Assembly (NCBI GenBank): GCA_029261195.1
Contig: JAJDBU010000065.1
Location: 1 to 64,000 of the forward strand
DNA length: 64,000 nucleotides
Direction: 5' to 3'
Source of the DNA: Nitrospirota bacterium
GTDB taxonomy: Bacteria > Nitrospirota > Nitrospiria > SBBL01 > JAADHI01
Made by a program: the position numbers and the translations under genes. How positions within the stretch are numbered: the stretch's first letter is position 1; the number at the start of each line of letters is the position of its first letter. The notes beneath the pieces are model-generated. The model worked only from the letters and a program-made list of their open reading frames with translations, searched no databases and was not told the DNA's origin. Positions 9,428-18,373 of the stretch are shown here, piece by piece.

Positions 9428-10046
9428 ATTGCAGAGGGTTTGCGGGAGTCCTTACGAAGACTTGATCTGCGGTGTCGTCCTTGCCGGTGGACGCGGCCGA
9501 CGCATCGGGGGAAACAAAGCCTTTGTTCAATTAGGCGGAGAAACGCTCATTACGCGGGTCTGTCGTTTACTGACAGATATTTTTTCAGAAGTGGTGATTG
9601 TTGCCGATGAGGTCGATCCATTTTCTCATCTTCCTTATCGATGCCTCCCGGACCGTTTTCCGAAACTTGGCCCCATTGGTGGAATTGAATCCGCACTCCG
9701 GGGCATTCCTCAAAAGGGCTTGTTTGTCGTTGCCTGTGACATGCCCTTTCTGAACCCTGATGTCGTCCGGTCCATGCTTGCTTTATCCGGAGATTATGAT
9801 CTCGTCATCCCGCAAATCGCAGGTCGCCTGCATCCTCTGCATGCGATCTACAACCCGACATGTCTTCCTGTCATCGCAGATCATATCAAAAAAAAAGACC
9901 TTGCACTCCGTTCCCTCCCTGATGAATTGCACTGTCTGTTTTTTGGAGAAGACCTGTTTCGCCGACTTGATCCTCAACTCCAGTCGCTGGTGAACATCAA
10001 TACCCCGGAAAATTTGGCGTCTGCGCGGACAGCCCTTAAGTGTTGA
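9417..10046 (+). CDS. mobA: Molybdenum cofactor guanylyltransferase
   Basis: 'GVVLAGGRGRRIGGNKAFVQLGGETLI', 'GPIGGIESAL', 'VACDMPFLNPDVV'; the first residues may be over-extended. Confidence 0.85.
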   Translation: MCCRLQRVCGSPYEDLICGVVLAGGRGRRIGGNKAFVQLGGETLITRVCRLLTDIFSEVVIVADEVDPFSHLPYRCLPDRFPKLGPIGGIESALRGIPQKGLFVVACDMPFLNPDVVRSMLALSGDYDLVIPQIAGRLHPLHAIYNPTCLPVIADHIKKKDLALRSLPDELHCLFFGEDLFRRLDPQLQSLVNINTPENLASARTALKC

Positions 10047-10140
10047 TCTATATCAATTTTATATGAATTTTATATCATTGATAGACGGGAAAGTGATCCT
10101 GTAGTCTGTCGTCTATTATTACTGATTACAGGTCATTCTC

Positions 10141-11535
10141 ATGGTCTCTTCCACAGATCCTCAATCCCCCGATTTTTATCTTTCTGTTCTTAACAGCCTT
10201 TCAGAACCGCTCATCGTAATCAATCGGGACTACACGATTGATTACGCAAACCAGGCGGTTCTGTGTGGAGAGGATGGGAAAGCAAGTGGCAATGCCGTCG
10301 GGGAAAAGTGTTATGCCTTGTTGCACAACAGAAAAACCCCCTGCGAAGATTGTCCTTGCAGGCGCGTCTTTAGTTACGGTAAGCACTTCCGTAGCATTCG
10401 GAAGGGAGGCAGCAAGCGCCCAGCTCCCCAGGAGGAACTGAGGGCCTATCCCATTTTTGATGAGAGCGGGCAGGTTGTTCGAGCCATTGAAGTGCTTCAT
10501 GACATGCAGGTTCAGCCGGAAAAACCTCCACAAAAGAGCAATGGTGTCTCTAAGGGTGTGCCTGTTGATGAAGAAAGTACTTCCTTTTGCGGGATGATCG
10601 GGCATAGCAAAAAGATGCGCTCGCTTTTCCATATGATCCGCATTGTCGCCCCGAGCTCTGCCACTGTCCTGATTTATGGTGAAAGCGGTACAGGAAAGGA
10701 ACGGGTCGCCCAGGCCATCCACGATATGAGTCCTCGAAAGCATCGTCCTTTTGTCGCCATCGACTGCGGTGCCTTACCGGAAACCTTGCTTGAAAGTGAA
10801 CTTTTCGGTCATGTGAAGGGGGCCTTCACCGGGGCTTTTCAGAACAAAAAGGGCCTGTTTGAAGAGGCGGAAGGCGGGACTCTTTTTCTAGACGAAATCG
10901 GTGATACCAGTGTGGTTTTTCAATCAAAGCTGCTTCGGGCCTTACAGGAAGGTGAAGCCCGTCCTGTCGGTGGCACGCGAAATGTGAAAATTGATGTCAG
11001 GCTGGTTGCAGCGACTAATCGTTCTTTGAAAGAAGGGATTGCAAAAAAGACCTTTCGAGAAGATCTTTATTACCGTTTAGCTGTAATGCCGATTATGCTG
11101 CCCCCGCTTCGAGGCCGCCTTGACGATATCCCCTTATTGTCTGAGTATTTTATCGAAAAATATACGACCCAAAACGGAAAGGAGCCCATGGCACTCTCTA
11201 AGGAGGCTGCTGAATTGCTCCTGCGAATGCCGTGGCGGGGCAATGTCCGAGAACTGGAAAATGTGATTGAGCGGGGTGTTTTGGTTTCGGAGACTTCTGA
11301 AATTTCCCTTGAGTCGCTTCTTATTGAGGAGGAGGTTAATTCTCTGGGTTATTCCCCTTCAACATCGCTCTTCACTTCCACTCAGGAAGCGCAATCAAAG
11401 GTGGAGCGAGTGCGAATCATCGAATCGCTTCAGCAACACAGTGGTAATAAATCGATGGCTGCCCGCGCTCTCGGTATATCACGGGCCAGTTTTTACAACA
11501 AATTAAAACGTCACCAAATCCCCAATTCTATATAG
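10141..11535 (+). CDS. PAS-domain sigma-54-dependent transcriptional regulator
   Basis: 464 aa; '[15 protein letters not shown]', 'GAFTGA', '[11 protein letters not shown]', C-terminal Fis HTH. Confidence 0.92.
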   Translation: MVSSTDPQSPDFYLSVLNSLSEPLIVINRDYTIDYANQAVLCGEDGKASGNAVGEKCYALLHNRKTPCEDCPCRRVFSYGKHFRSIRKGGSKRPAPQEELRAYPIFDESGQVVRAIEVLHDMQVQPEKPPQKSNGVSKGVPVDEESTSFCGMIGHSKKMRSLFHMIRIVAPSSATVLIYGESGTGKERVAQAIHDMSPRKHRPFVAIDCGALPETLLESELFGHVKGAFTGAFQNKKGLFEEAEGGTLFLDEIGDTSVVFQSKLLRALQEGEARPVGGTRNVKIDVRLVAATNRSLKEGIAKKTFREDLYYRLAVMPIMLPPLRGRLDDIPLLSEYFIEKYTTQNGKEPMALSKEAAELLLRMPWRGNVRELENVIERGVLVSETSEISLESLLIEEEVNSLGYSPSTSLFTSTQEAQSKVERVRIIESLQQHSGNKSMAARALGISRASFYNKLKRHQIPNSI

Positions 11536-11567
11536 GCATCCCCCCAAAATAACTTTACAGCCCATCA

Positions 11568-11828
11568 ATGAGAATCGACGATTTTATTCCGGAGATCGAC
11601 CTGCACGGCAACAATATCGAGGACGCACTCGAACTCCTGGAGCGTTTTCTGGATCGGGCTATTTTATCCGGTGAAATGGAAGTGACTGTCATTCACGGTC
11701 ATGGCAGCGGAAAGCTGAAGAATGCGGTTCGACTGCACCTAAGGACCTCAGCCTATGTTTCAGAACATCGCGCAGGGGGGCTTTGGGAGGGGGGAGATGC
11801 TGTTACTGTGGTCACTTTGATTAGATGA
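11568..11828 (+). CDS. Smr-domain protein
   Basis: 86 aa; 'EIDLHGNNIEDALELLERFLDRA', 'VTVIHGHGSGKLKNAVRLHL'. Confidence 0.85.
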   Translation: MRIDDFIPEIDLHGNNIEDALELLERFLDRAILSGEMEVTVIHGHGSGKLKNAVRLHLRTSAYVSEHRAGGLWEGGDAVTVVTLIR

Positions 11829-11837
11829 CCTTAAGAC

Positions 11838-11913
11838 TCATTCCCGCATCTTGCTAGCGGGAATCTATCGGCTGAAGGCTATGGATTCCGGCTCTTAGAT
11901 TACCGGAATGATG
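11838..11913 (+). repeat. Two-hairpin palindromic repeat, copy A
   Basis: tcattcccgc..gcgggaatc..ggattccgg..ccggaatga; aligns with the reverse complement of copy B at 58956-59033. Confidence 0.8.
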
Positions 11914-11942
11914 ATCTAAGTATTCAGGGACTCAACTAACCC

Positions 11943-12236
11943 TTAATATTTCCAATCGGGCGAAATGCCTCCGGGAGAGACCACACCCTCTTCGAGCGAA
12001 AATGCAGCAATGCCGCCAATCGGAAAACCATAACCCAAGTGACCGTCCGGCATACAGATCGTGTGTTTAAGGATGCCCGGAAGAGAGGCAACATTGCTGA
12101 GCTGTTCAAGGACGGGCTGAGTAAACCCCGGAAGAAGTGTATTGCTCGTATAAATTCGAGCTGGCACCCGCATCCCCTTTTTTTCGGAGGGTGGAATCTC
12201 CCAAATATAATCATCAATTTGATTGAGTCTGATCAA
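11943..12236 (-). pseudogene. rtcB: N-terminal remnant of an RtcB-like RNA ligase
   Basis: 97 aa; '[30 protein letters not shown]' then terminates (SPDWKY*) where RtcB normally continues with the GxDINCG region. Confidence 0.8.
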
Positions 12237-12267
12237 GGCTGATTTTCCTCTGCTTGTGCCGCGTATC

Positions 12268-12651
12268 CTACTTCCAAATCATCTGCCCGAGGCTGTGACC
12301 TAACCAGACCGCAGTAAGGCCGAAGACAAGCTGAGTCCCGATATTCACGAAGAAAAGGGCTGTTTCTCCGTTGCGTAGAAGCTGCATTGTTTCATTGCCA
12401 AATGTCGAAAAAGTTGTGAATGCCCCAAGCGTACCGACAAAAACAAAGCTGCGAATTTCGGGGCTGAAGAGGTTACGACTTTCACCGAGTTGGGAGAGCA
12501 GACCGATGAGGAGGCATCCAAGTAGATTGACGGCAAGCGTTCCGTAAGGAAAGGCGCTATTCCTTGTCCAAAGCTGAACCGAGCCATTGAGCAGGTAACG
12601 CAGAATGGCTCCAAGAAATCCACCGAGGCCCACAAGAACTAAAGTCCTCAT
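12268..12651 (-). CDS. crcB: Fluoride ion transporter
   Basis: 127 aa; '[12 protein letters not shown]', '[17 protein letters not shown]', '[15 protein letters not shown]'. Confidence 0.93.
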   Translation of the reverse strand: MRTLVLVGLGGFLGAILRYLLNGSVQLWTRNSAFPYGTLAVNLLGCLLIGLLSQLGESRNLFSPEIRSFVFVGTLGAFTTFSTFGNETMQLLRNGETALFFVNIGTQLVFGLTAVWLGHSLGQMIWK

Positions 12652-12693
12652 GGCCTGTTTTCAGCATGTGTTGCCAGCCTTACCATTTTTTCC

Positions 12694-13254
12694 TTACAAC
12701 AGTCGTTCAGCGATCAATTGTGCCACCCATGTCCCTTTTTCGAGGTCTTTTTCACCTTCGGAAAGAATGGGTCCTTCGTAATAATAGAGAAGACGGAAGT
12801 CGAGAAAGTGACTGAGGAGTTCGTTATGCTCCCAGCAGAATGCAGTTCGAGAGGGTTTGCCATAGCGTTTGTGCTGGTCAATGAGGAAAGTCTCATAAAT
12901 CATCAGACCACCAATCTGCAAAGCCTTTTTGACCTGCGGGATGATGTTTCGATCCAGGTAATAAAAGCAGGTCGCCAATGCATAGTTGTTTTCTAGGAAA
13001 TGCTGGCCTTTTTCAAGGTCGCAGGTTTTGGCGGTAAAAGAAAGGTTTGAGCTTTCTGCTTTTTCATTGCAAAAGTGGACTGCCGACTCATTACGGTCGA
13101 AGCCCTCAACTTGAAAACCTTGAGCAGCAAGATAGAGGGCATTTCGGCCATAACCGCAGGCGATATCGAGCGCCTTACCGCGTGGCTTACGAGAAAGATG
13201 TTGTTTTAAAAGGGGCGCAGCTTCTTGTGATTGATGATCAGAAGGTTTCATCAT
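12694..13254 (-). CDS. Class I SAM-dependent methyltransferase
   Basis: 'ALDIACGYGRNALYLAAQGFQVEGFDRNESAV' motif I. Confidence 0.85.
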   Translation of the reverse strand: MMKPSDHQSQEAAPLLKQHLSRKPRGKALDIACGYGRNALYLAAQGFQVEGFDRNESAVHFCNEKAESSNLSFTAKTCDLEKGQHFLENNYALATCFYYLDRNIIPQVKKALQIGGLMIYETFLIDQHKRYGKPSRTAFCWEHNELLSHFLDFRLLYYYEGPILSEGEKDLEKGTWVAQLIAERLL

Positions 13255-13274
13255 TGGTCGGTCCGGGAGGTGTC

Positions 13275-14558
13275 TTATTGATGTTTTGATGTCTTGAGTT
13301 CGGCGCTTAGTTCTATCTGTTTGCCATTCCGAATGATGACAATCTTCACTTGATCATCCGGTTTTTTTGCCTGAACCGCATAAGTGAGGTCAAAGGGTTC
13401 ATTCATCGTTTTGCCGTCAAATGAAACGATAATATCTCCCGCTTCCAGTCCGGCTTTTCCTGCCGGAGTGTTCGGAAAAACCTCCTTAATACGAACGCCT
13501 GCCTGAAAGGGCTCGATAAAGACCCCCAAACGAACCCTTTTTTCTTTAAGAGGTTTGTAGGCCACTCCCCAGACAAAATCAGCAAGAGGCATCGGCAGAT
13601 CCGGAGCCTCGACATTTTTCATTTTCATCTCGTCCGGAAAATCTTTTGAATAGGGGATGACAACCTGGTAGGGCACAGGAAGGCGTCGAAAAACGCGTCG
13701 CGGAATCCCGTAGCCATAACCCACATGGAAGCCCCCGGCAAAAACAAGCATCTTTTTGTCGGTCCCTTCTGGAGAGTTGAGATAGTTCACCGCACGATCC
13801 GCCATTGTCTCGTCCCAGAGCAGCATGGTCTCATTAAAGCGAACGAAACCCTTTGAGCCAGAGCCATGTCCTTTGAAAATCGCCTCAAGTGCCGTACGGT
13901 GGTAGGGATCATTCCGGTCGATTTCAGGTAGGCCTCGTTGATCATTTTCCGACAACTTATCGAAGCCCTTCATGCCGACTTTCACTTCCATCTCTTGAGA
14001 AGGTTTCAGGGCGATCAAAGGAATTTTATTTTCTTTAATATAGTCGAGCAGGGTCTTGTAATAAGCGAGATCACTGCCCCAGTCTTCATACCAGCGTTTG
14101 ATAAAGGCCTTTTCTTCGAGTTTGCCTGAAATCCAGTCATCAAGCAAGGCTTGAGAAGGGCTTCGGAACATCTCCATGCCTACTGAAATCTTGCCGGGGA
14201 AGCGCTTGAAAAGTCCTTTAAGCACTTCTAATTGCACCCGATGGTCTTCCAGACTGTCATGCACTTCTCCGACATAAATAATCCGTGCAGGCGCGAGCAG
14301 CGCTATCAAGTTTGCCTGAGAAACCTCAAGCCCGGTGCGCAGGTGAATGATCTTCCCCGCCTCAATGTGATCAATCTGTTGATAAGGAGATTCCGGAGAG
14401 TAGATTGTTGGTTCTGTTTTTGAGGGGGCAGTGTCCTCTACTACGTTCACATCATGAGGTGCGGCTGAATGCATCGCAGGGTGGAGTTGATGTGTGGTGC
14501 AGCCAAAGGATAAAAGAGAAAAAAAGACGCTTGCACAAATTACGATGGGCTTAATCAT
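13275..14558 (-). CDS. ChaN-family lipoprotein with C-terminal PDZ domain
   Basis: Lipobox 'LLSFGC'; ChaN-like 'YVGEVHDSLEDHRVQLEVLKGL'; PDZ 'IKEVFPNTPAGKAGLEAGDIIVSFDGKTM'. Confidence 0.85.
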   Translation of the reverse strand: MIKPIVICASVFFSLLSFGCTTHQLHPAMHSAAPHDVNVVEDTAPSKTEPTIYSPESPYQQIDHIEAGKIIHLRTGLEVSQANLIALLAPARIIYVGEVHDSLEDHRVQLEVLKGLFKRFPGKISVGMEMFRSPSQALLDDWISGKLEEKAFIKRWYEDWGSDLAYYKTLLDYIKENKIPLIALKPSQEMEVKVGMKGFDKLSENDQRGLPEIDRNDPYHRTALEAIFKGHGSGSKGFVRFNETMLLWDETMADRAVNYLNSPEGTDKKMLVFAGGFHVGYGYGIPRRVFRRLPVPYQVVIPYSKDFPDEMKMKNVEAPDLPMPLADFVWGVAYKPLKEKRVRLGVFIEPFQAGVRIKEVFPNTPAGKAGLEAGDIIVSFDGKTMNEPFDLTYAVQAKKPDDQVKIVIIRNGKQIELSAELKTSKHQ

Positions 14559-14613
14559 GCCCTCATCTTACAGAGAAGCTGTAAAGGCTGTCAATTTGAA
14601 GGGGGTGTGGATT

Positions 14614-15765
14614 TTAAGGGTTTTTCAGGCAATTTTTCGCCTTTGCGATTTCCTGTAAAAGGTTCTCGCCATAACGGCGGATCTGCCATGCTCTGATGAG
14701 CGGAATCGCTTTGAGATCATCAATGCTGCCGGGATTTAGTCGGATAATTTCTGTGAGTGCATTCCCGGTGAGTATCATTGCCGGTTCAAGTCCCTCAGCC
14801 TCGGCCAAGGTATTTCGCCAGGATTTCAGTGATTTTAAAATCTTTTCAAGATCGGCAGTCATGGGCGGACCAGAGCGTTTTTCCTTTTCAGGGAGGGGAA
14901 CCTGGCTGTTTAAACCTTTTGAGATGGCTCTTAGCCACATCGGAAGATATTTTGTGATGCTACGGTTTTTCTTCGGGAAAAGCGTGTTCATCGCATCCTC
15001 ATCTTCAGGATGCGCTTTCGCCATCTCAATGAGGATAGAACTGGAAATGACTTTAAAGGGGGGTGCATTCCTTTGCCTTGCCAATTGATCTCGAGTGGTC
15101 ACGAGTTCCCGTAGTACCTTCTGATCGTTCAGAGAAAGCACACGCACACCTTTAATGCGGATGTAAGAATTCGGATCAAAAGGCTTGCCATTCCAGGACA
15201 TCTCTTGCAGTAAAGCACACTCTTCCTCTACCTGATCAGAGCGTCCTTTTTCTTGAACAGCTTTATTCAAAATCCGGTAAAGGCGATCAAGGTACACTGT
15301 GTCGAGAGAAGCGTAGTCGAGATGCGCTTTTGACAAAGGACGAAAGCCCCAATCGGCCTTCTGATATTTTTTGGCGAGCATGACTTGAAAGTATTGCTGG
15401 ATGAGACTTTGCAATGAAAACTGTTTAATCCCGACGGCGCGTGCGGCCAGGGCGGTATCGAAGATGGGCCCGATTTTGAATTGATAGTCTCTCTTCAGAG
15501 AAACAATGTCGTAATCGGCGCCGTGAAAGATCTTTAAAATATCTGGATTTGCAAAAAGGGGGGCAAGCGGTTTAAGCGTATCAAGCAGCAAAGGATCAAA
15601 AATATAATGATGATCGTCGCCGGAAATCTGAACGAGGCAGACTTTTTCCTGATAAGTGTGGAGGGAATCGCCCTCGGTATCGACACCGATGACCGAACAG
15701 TTTTCAAGCTGGGCAATCGCTTCATCCCGTTCTTGAGGTCGGGTGATGTATTTGTAATCTGGAAT
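14614..15765 (-). CDS. rnd: Ribonuclease D (DEDD exonuclease + HRDC), apparent AUU start
   Basis: Open frame runs to 15795 with no ATG/GTG/TTG before the TTG at 15591, which lies after the Exo I motif 'VIGVDTEGDS'. ATT at 15765-15763 has GGAGG 5 nt upstream (15775-15771) and gives (M)PDYKYITRPQERDEAIAQLENCSVIGVDTEGDS. Confidence 0.75.
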   Translation of the reverse strand: MPDYKYITRPQERDEAIAQLENCSVIGVDTEGDSLHTYQEKVCLVQISGDDHHYIFDPLLLDTLKPLAPLFANPDILKIFHGADYDIVSLKRDYQFKIGPIFDTALAARAVGIKQFSLQSLIQQYFQVMLAKKYQKADWGFRPLSKAHLDYASLDTVYLDRLYRILNKAVQEKGRSDQVEEECALLQEMSWNGKPFDPNSYIRIKGVRVLSLNDQKVLRELVTTRDQLARQRNAPPFKVISSSILIEMAKAHPEDEDAMNTLFPKKNRSITKYLPMWLRAISKGLNSQVPLPEKEKRSGPPMTADLEKILKSLKSWRNTLAEAEGLEPAMILTGNALTEIIRLNPGSIDDLKAIPLIRAWQIRRYGENLLQEIAKAKNCLKNP

Positions 15766-15808
15766 CGGAACCTCCGGCTCTTTTTGTGGTTGACCTTAGG
15801 CCAGGGTC

Positions 15809-15828
15809 ATTCCCGCGAAGGCGGGAAT
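15809..15828. repeat. Half-copy (single hairpin) of the palindromic repeat family, copy C
   Basis: attcccgc-gaag-gcgggaat, perfect 8-bp stem. Confidence 0.85.
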
Positions 15829-15847
15829 CCACAATACTTATTATTTC

Positions 15848-16369
15848 TCAGAGCAGTTTATTGAGAATTTTTTTAAACTGAGGGTGTTCAAAAAGGCCTC
15901 CCCCGCGATAGGGCACCACCAGCATCCTGTTCTTATCAAAAAGAAAGAAGGTCGGTGTCGCCCTGGCTCCGAAACTGTTGGCAAGCTGATCTTTCTTATC
16001 GTGGAATGCAGGAAAAGTAAAGACCTTGGGATGTCGTTTAACGTATTCGCTGACATTCGTTTTGGAATCATGAAAACCAACGGAAATAACCTGAAAATCC
16101 TTTCCCGCCATTTCCTCTTGCAGTAGATGCGCTTTGGGTAGCTCATGCCGGCAGACTCCGCACCAGGGGGCCCAAAAAATAAAGAGCGTTACTTTTCCGT
16201 TCATGTCGTCCTGTGTAAAGCGCTTTCCGTCAAGTGACACCATCTCAAAGTCGGGAACTGTGGGTGTGGGGCTCTCGTCGGCTTTGGCGGCTATTGCGAC
16301 GTGGGCATTCGGACCGAAGGAAACAAATATGATCACGGACAAAAATAATAAGGCAGCAACATTTTTCAT
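15848..16369 (-). CDS. TlpA/ResA-like thioredoxin-fold protein
   Basis: Signal peptide; 'FWAPWCGVCRHELP' CxxC. Confidence 0.88.
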   Translation of the reverse strand: MKNVAALLFLSVIIFVSFGPNAHVAIAAKADESPTPTVPDFEMVSLDGKRFTQDDMNGKVTLFIFWAPWCGVCRHELPKAHLLQEEMAGKDFQVISVGFHDSKTNVSEYVKRHPKVFTFPAFHDKKDQLANSFGARATPTFFLFDKNRMLVVPYRGGGLFEHPQFKKILNKLL

Positions 16370-16498
16370 TTTTTTAGAAGTCTCACCTCGTTTATGCGTA
16401 GCGGATTTTTAGCACAGATTTTATGCTTTCACAAGGAGTGAGCCGGATTTAAAATCCTCAGTTCGCGGGATTGTACAAAAATGGAAATATAGATAGTA

Positions 16499-18313
16499 TT
16501 GGTTTTTTCTGATTTACACACACTCTGTGTTCAAAAAAGGGTCCCAACTTTGATGCCTGTTCAAGATTTATCACAATTCATCACCCGATCATTTCTCAAA
16601 CGCATTGCCGGTGATCGCTTTTTTAAACGAGGTGAGGATTATTTTAATGATGGGCGCGTCACACTGACGAGCGTAGAAAAGGATGTCATCGCGGCAGAGG
16701 TTGAAGGAACGGAATGCTACCTTGTCGATTTTCGGGAAGAAGATGGCGGACTCGCCTACGACTGTTCCTGCCCGGTGGGCGATAAAGACCTGTTTTGCAA
16801 GCATTGTGTGGCGACCGGCCTGGCCTGGCTTGCCGAGCAAAAATCCCTACCCAAAAAATCCGGTTCATCAAAAAAACGCGGCCTGAATACAAAGGATATT
16901 GAGACCTACCTCCAGGGCCAGAAAAAAGAAGATCTCATCTCTATACTCATGTCACAGGTCAAGGAGGACAAATCCTTTCGCGAGCGACTTTTGATGAAAG
17001 CGAGTACCGCTTCTCCGAAAGGCTCGGTCTTGGAGACCTATCGAAAAGCAATTGACCGTGCCGTCAAAGTGAGAGGGTTTGTTGATTATTATGGCGCATA
17101 TGATTATAGCCAAAAAGTCGGTTCCGTCATCAATTCCATTGCAGAACTATTGGAAACAGGCCATGCCGATGATGTAGGCGTATTATGTGAATATGCCCTC
17201 AATGCGGTCGAGCAGTCCATCGAATCTGTTGATGATTCTGATGGGAGTGTGTGTGAACTTCTCTACCAACTTCAAGACATCCATTTGAACGCTTGCAAGT
17301 TAGGGAAGCCTGATCCCCTAGACTTGGCAGCTAGACTTTTTAGCTGGGAGATGGAAGGCGATTACGACACCTTTTCCGGCGCAGCATTGACCTACGCAAA
17401 GATTCTGGCTCAGAGCGGCTTAGACCGATACCGAAGCTGTGCAGAAGCGGAATGGTCTAAGATTAAAGCGCTTGGCCCGGGAGAAGATGACCCGAACAGG
17501 TATGGCAAACGATTTCGTATCACCCACATCATGGAAACGTTGGCGAAAGCAGCCGGTGATCTAGAAGCTCTGATTGCTATCAAACAAAAAGATCTTTCCC
17601 TGGCTTACCATTTTCTTGAAATCGCCGAGATCTACAAAAAAGACAAACAAAACGATCAGGCCCTGCATTGGGCGGAGCAGGGCCTCCTTGCCTTCCCAAT
17701 AAAAACCGATTCCCGGCTTATCGATTTTCTGGCAGAGGAATATCACCGGAGAAAACGTCACGATGACGCGATTAAACTCATCTGGACAGGCTATGCGGAA
17801 AGTCCCTCTCTTTCGGAATACCAGCGCATTCAGCAACATGCAGACCGGGACAAACAATGGTCGTCATATCGCGAAAAGGCACTGACGCTTTTACGAGAAA
17901 AACTGGATGCCGCCATCAAAAAAGCGGGAAAATCCACTTGGGGATGGCATCGTCCTGACTATTCTGAATTGGTCAAAGTCTTTCTCTGGGAGAAAAATAT
18001 TGAATCGGCCTGGGATGCAGCGCAAGAGGGGGAATGTTCTGATGCGCTTTGGATGAAACTGGCCGATATCCGCGAGAAAGCCCATCCCGATGAATCCCTG
18101 ATTATTTATCGCTACCAGGTTGCGCCCCTTATTGACCTGACAAATAATCAGGCCTACGAAGAGGCCACCCGGCTCCTCATTAAAATCTGTAAATTGATGC
18201 ATCGACTTGAGCGTAGGGATGAGTTTTTTGGATATTTGCAATCGATTCGCACAAGCTACAAACGTAAACGGAATTTGATGAAATTGCTTGATACTACAAA
18301 GTGGAGACCTTGA
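16499..18313 (+). CDS. SWIM zinc-finger domain protein (start may be 16553)
   Basis: 604 aa; 'YDCSCPVGDKDLFCKHCVATGLAWL' SWIM motif; helical repeat-like C-terminal region. Confidence 0.85.
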   Translation: MVFSDLHTLCVQKRVPTLMPVQDLSQFITRSFLKRIAGDRFFKRGEDYFNDGRVTLTSVEKDVIAAEVEGTECYLVDFREEDGGLAYDCSCPVGDKDLFCKHCVATGLAWLAEQKSLPKKSGSSKKRGLNTKDIETYLQGQKKEDLISILMSQVKEDKSFRERLLMKASTASPKGSVLETYRKAIDRAVKVRGFVDYYGAYDYSQKVGSVINSIAELLETGHADDVGVLCEYALNAVEQSIESVDDSDGSVCELLYQLQDIHLNACKLGKPDPLDLAARLFSWEMEGDYDTFSGAALTYAKILAQSGLDRYRSCAEAEWSKIKALGPGEDDPNRYGKRFRITHIMETLAKAAGDLEALIAIKQKDLSLAYHFLEIAEIYKKDKQNDQALHWAEQGLLAFPIKTDSRLIDFLAEEYHRRKRHDDAIKLIWTGYAESPSLSEYQRIQQHADRDKQWSSYREKALTLLREKLDAAIKKAGKSTWGWHRPDYSELVKVFLWEKNIESAWDAAQEGECSDALWMKLADIREKAHPDESLIIYRYQVAPLIDLTNNQAYEEATRLLIKICKLMHRLERRDEFFGYLQSIRTSYKRKRNLMKLLDTTKWRP

Positions 18314-18373
18314 TGCTCTAGGAGAATGACTTCTTAGTTTGCCTGTTCACTCACTATGGACACGAAATAGCCA

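Noticed and set aside
12652-12693. Possible fluoride riboswitch upstream of crcB
   Set aside because: Only ~42 nt separate crcB from the upstream methyltransferase gene and no riboswitch-like pattern was visible
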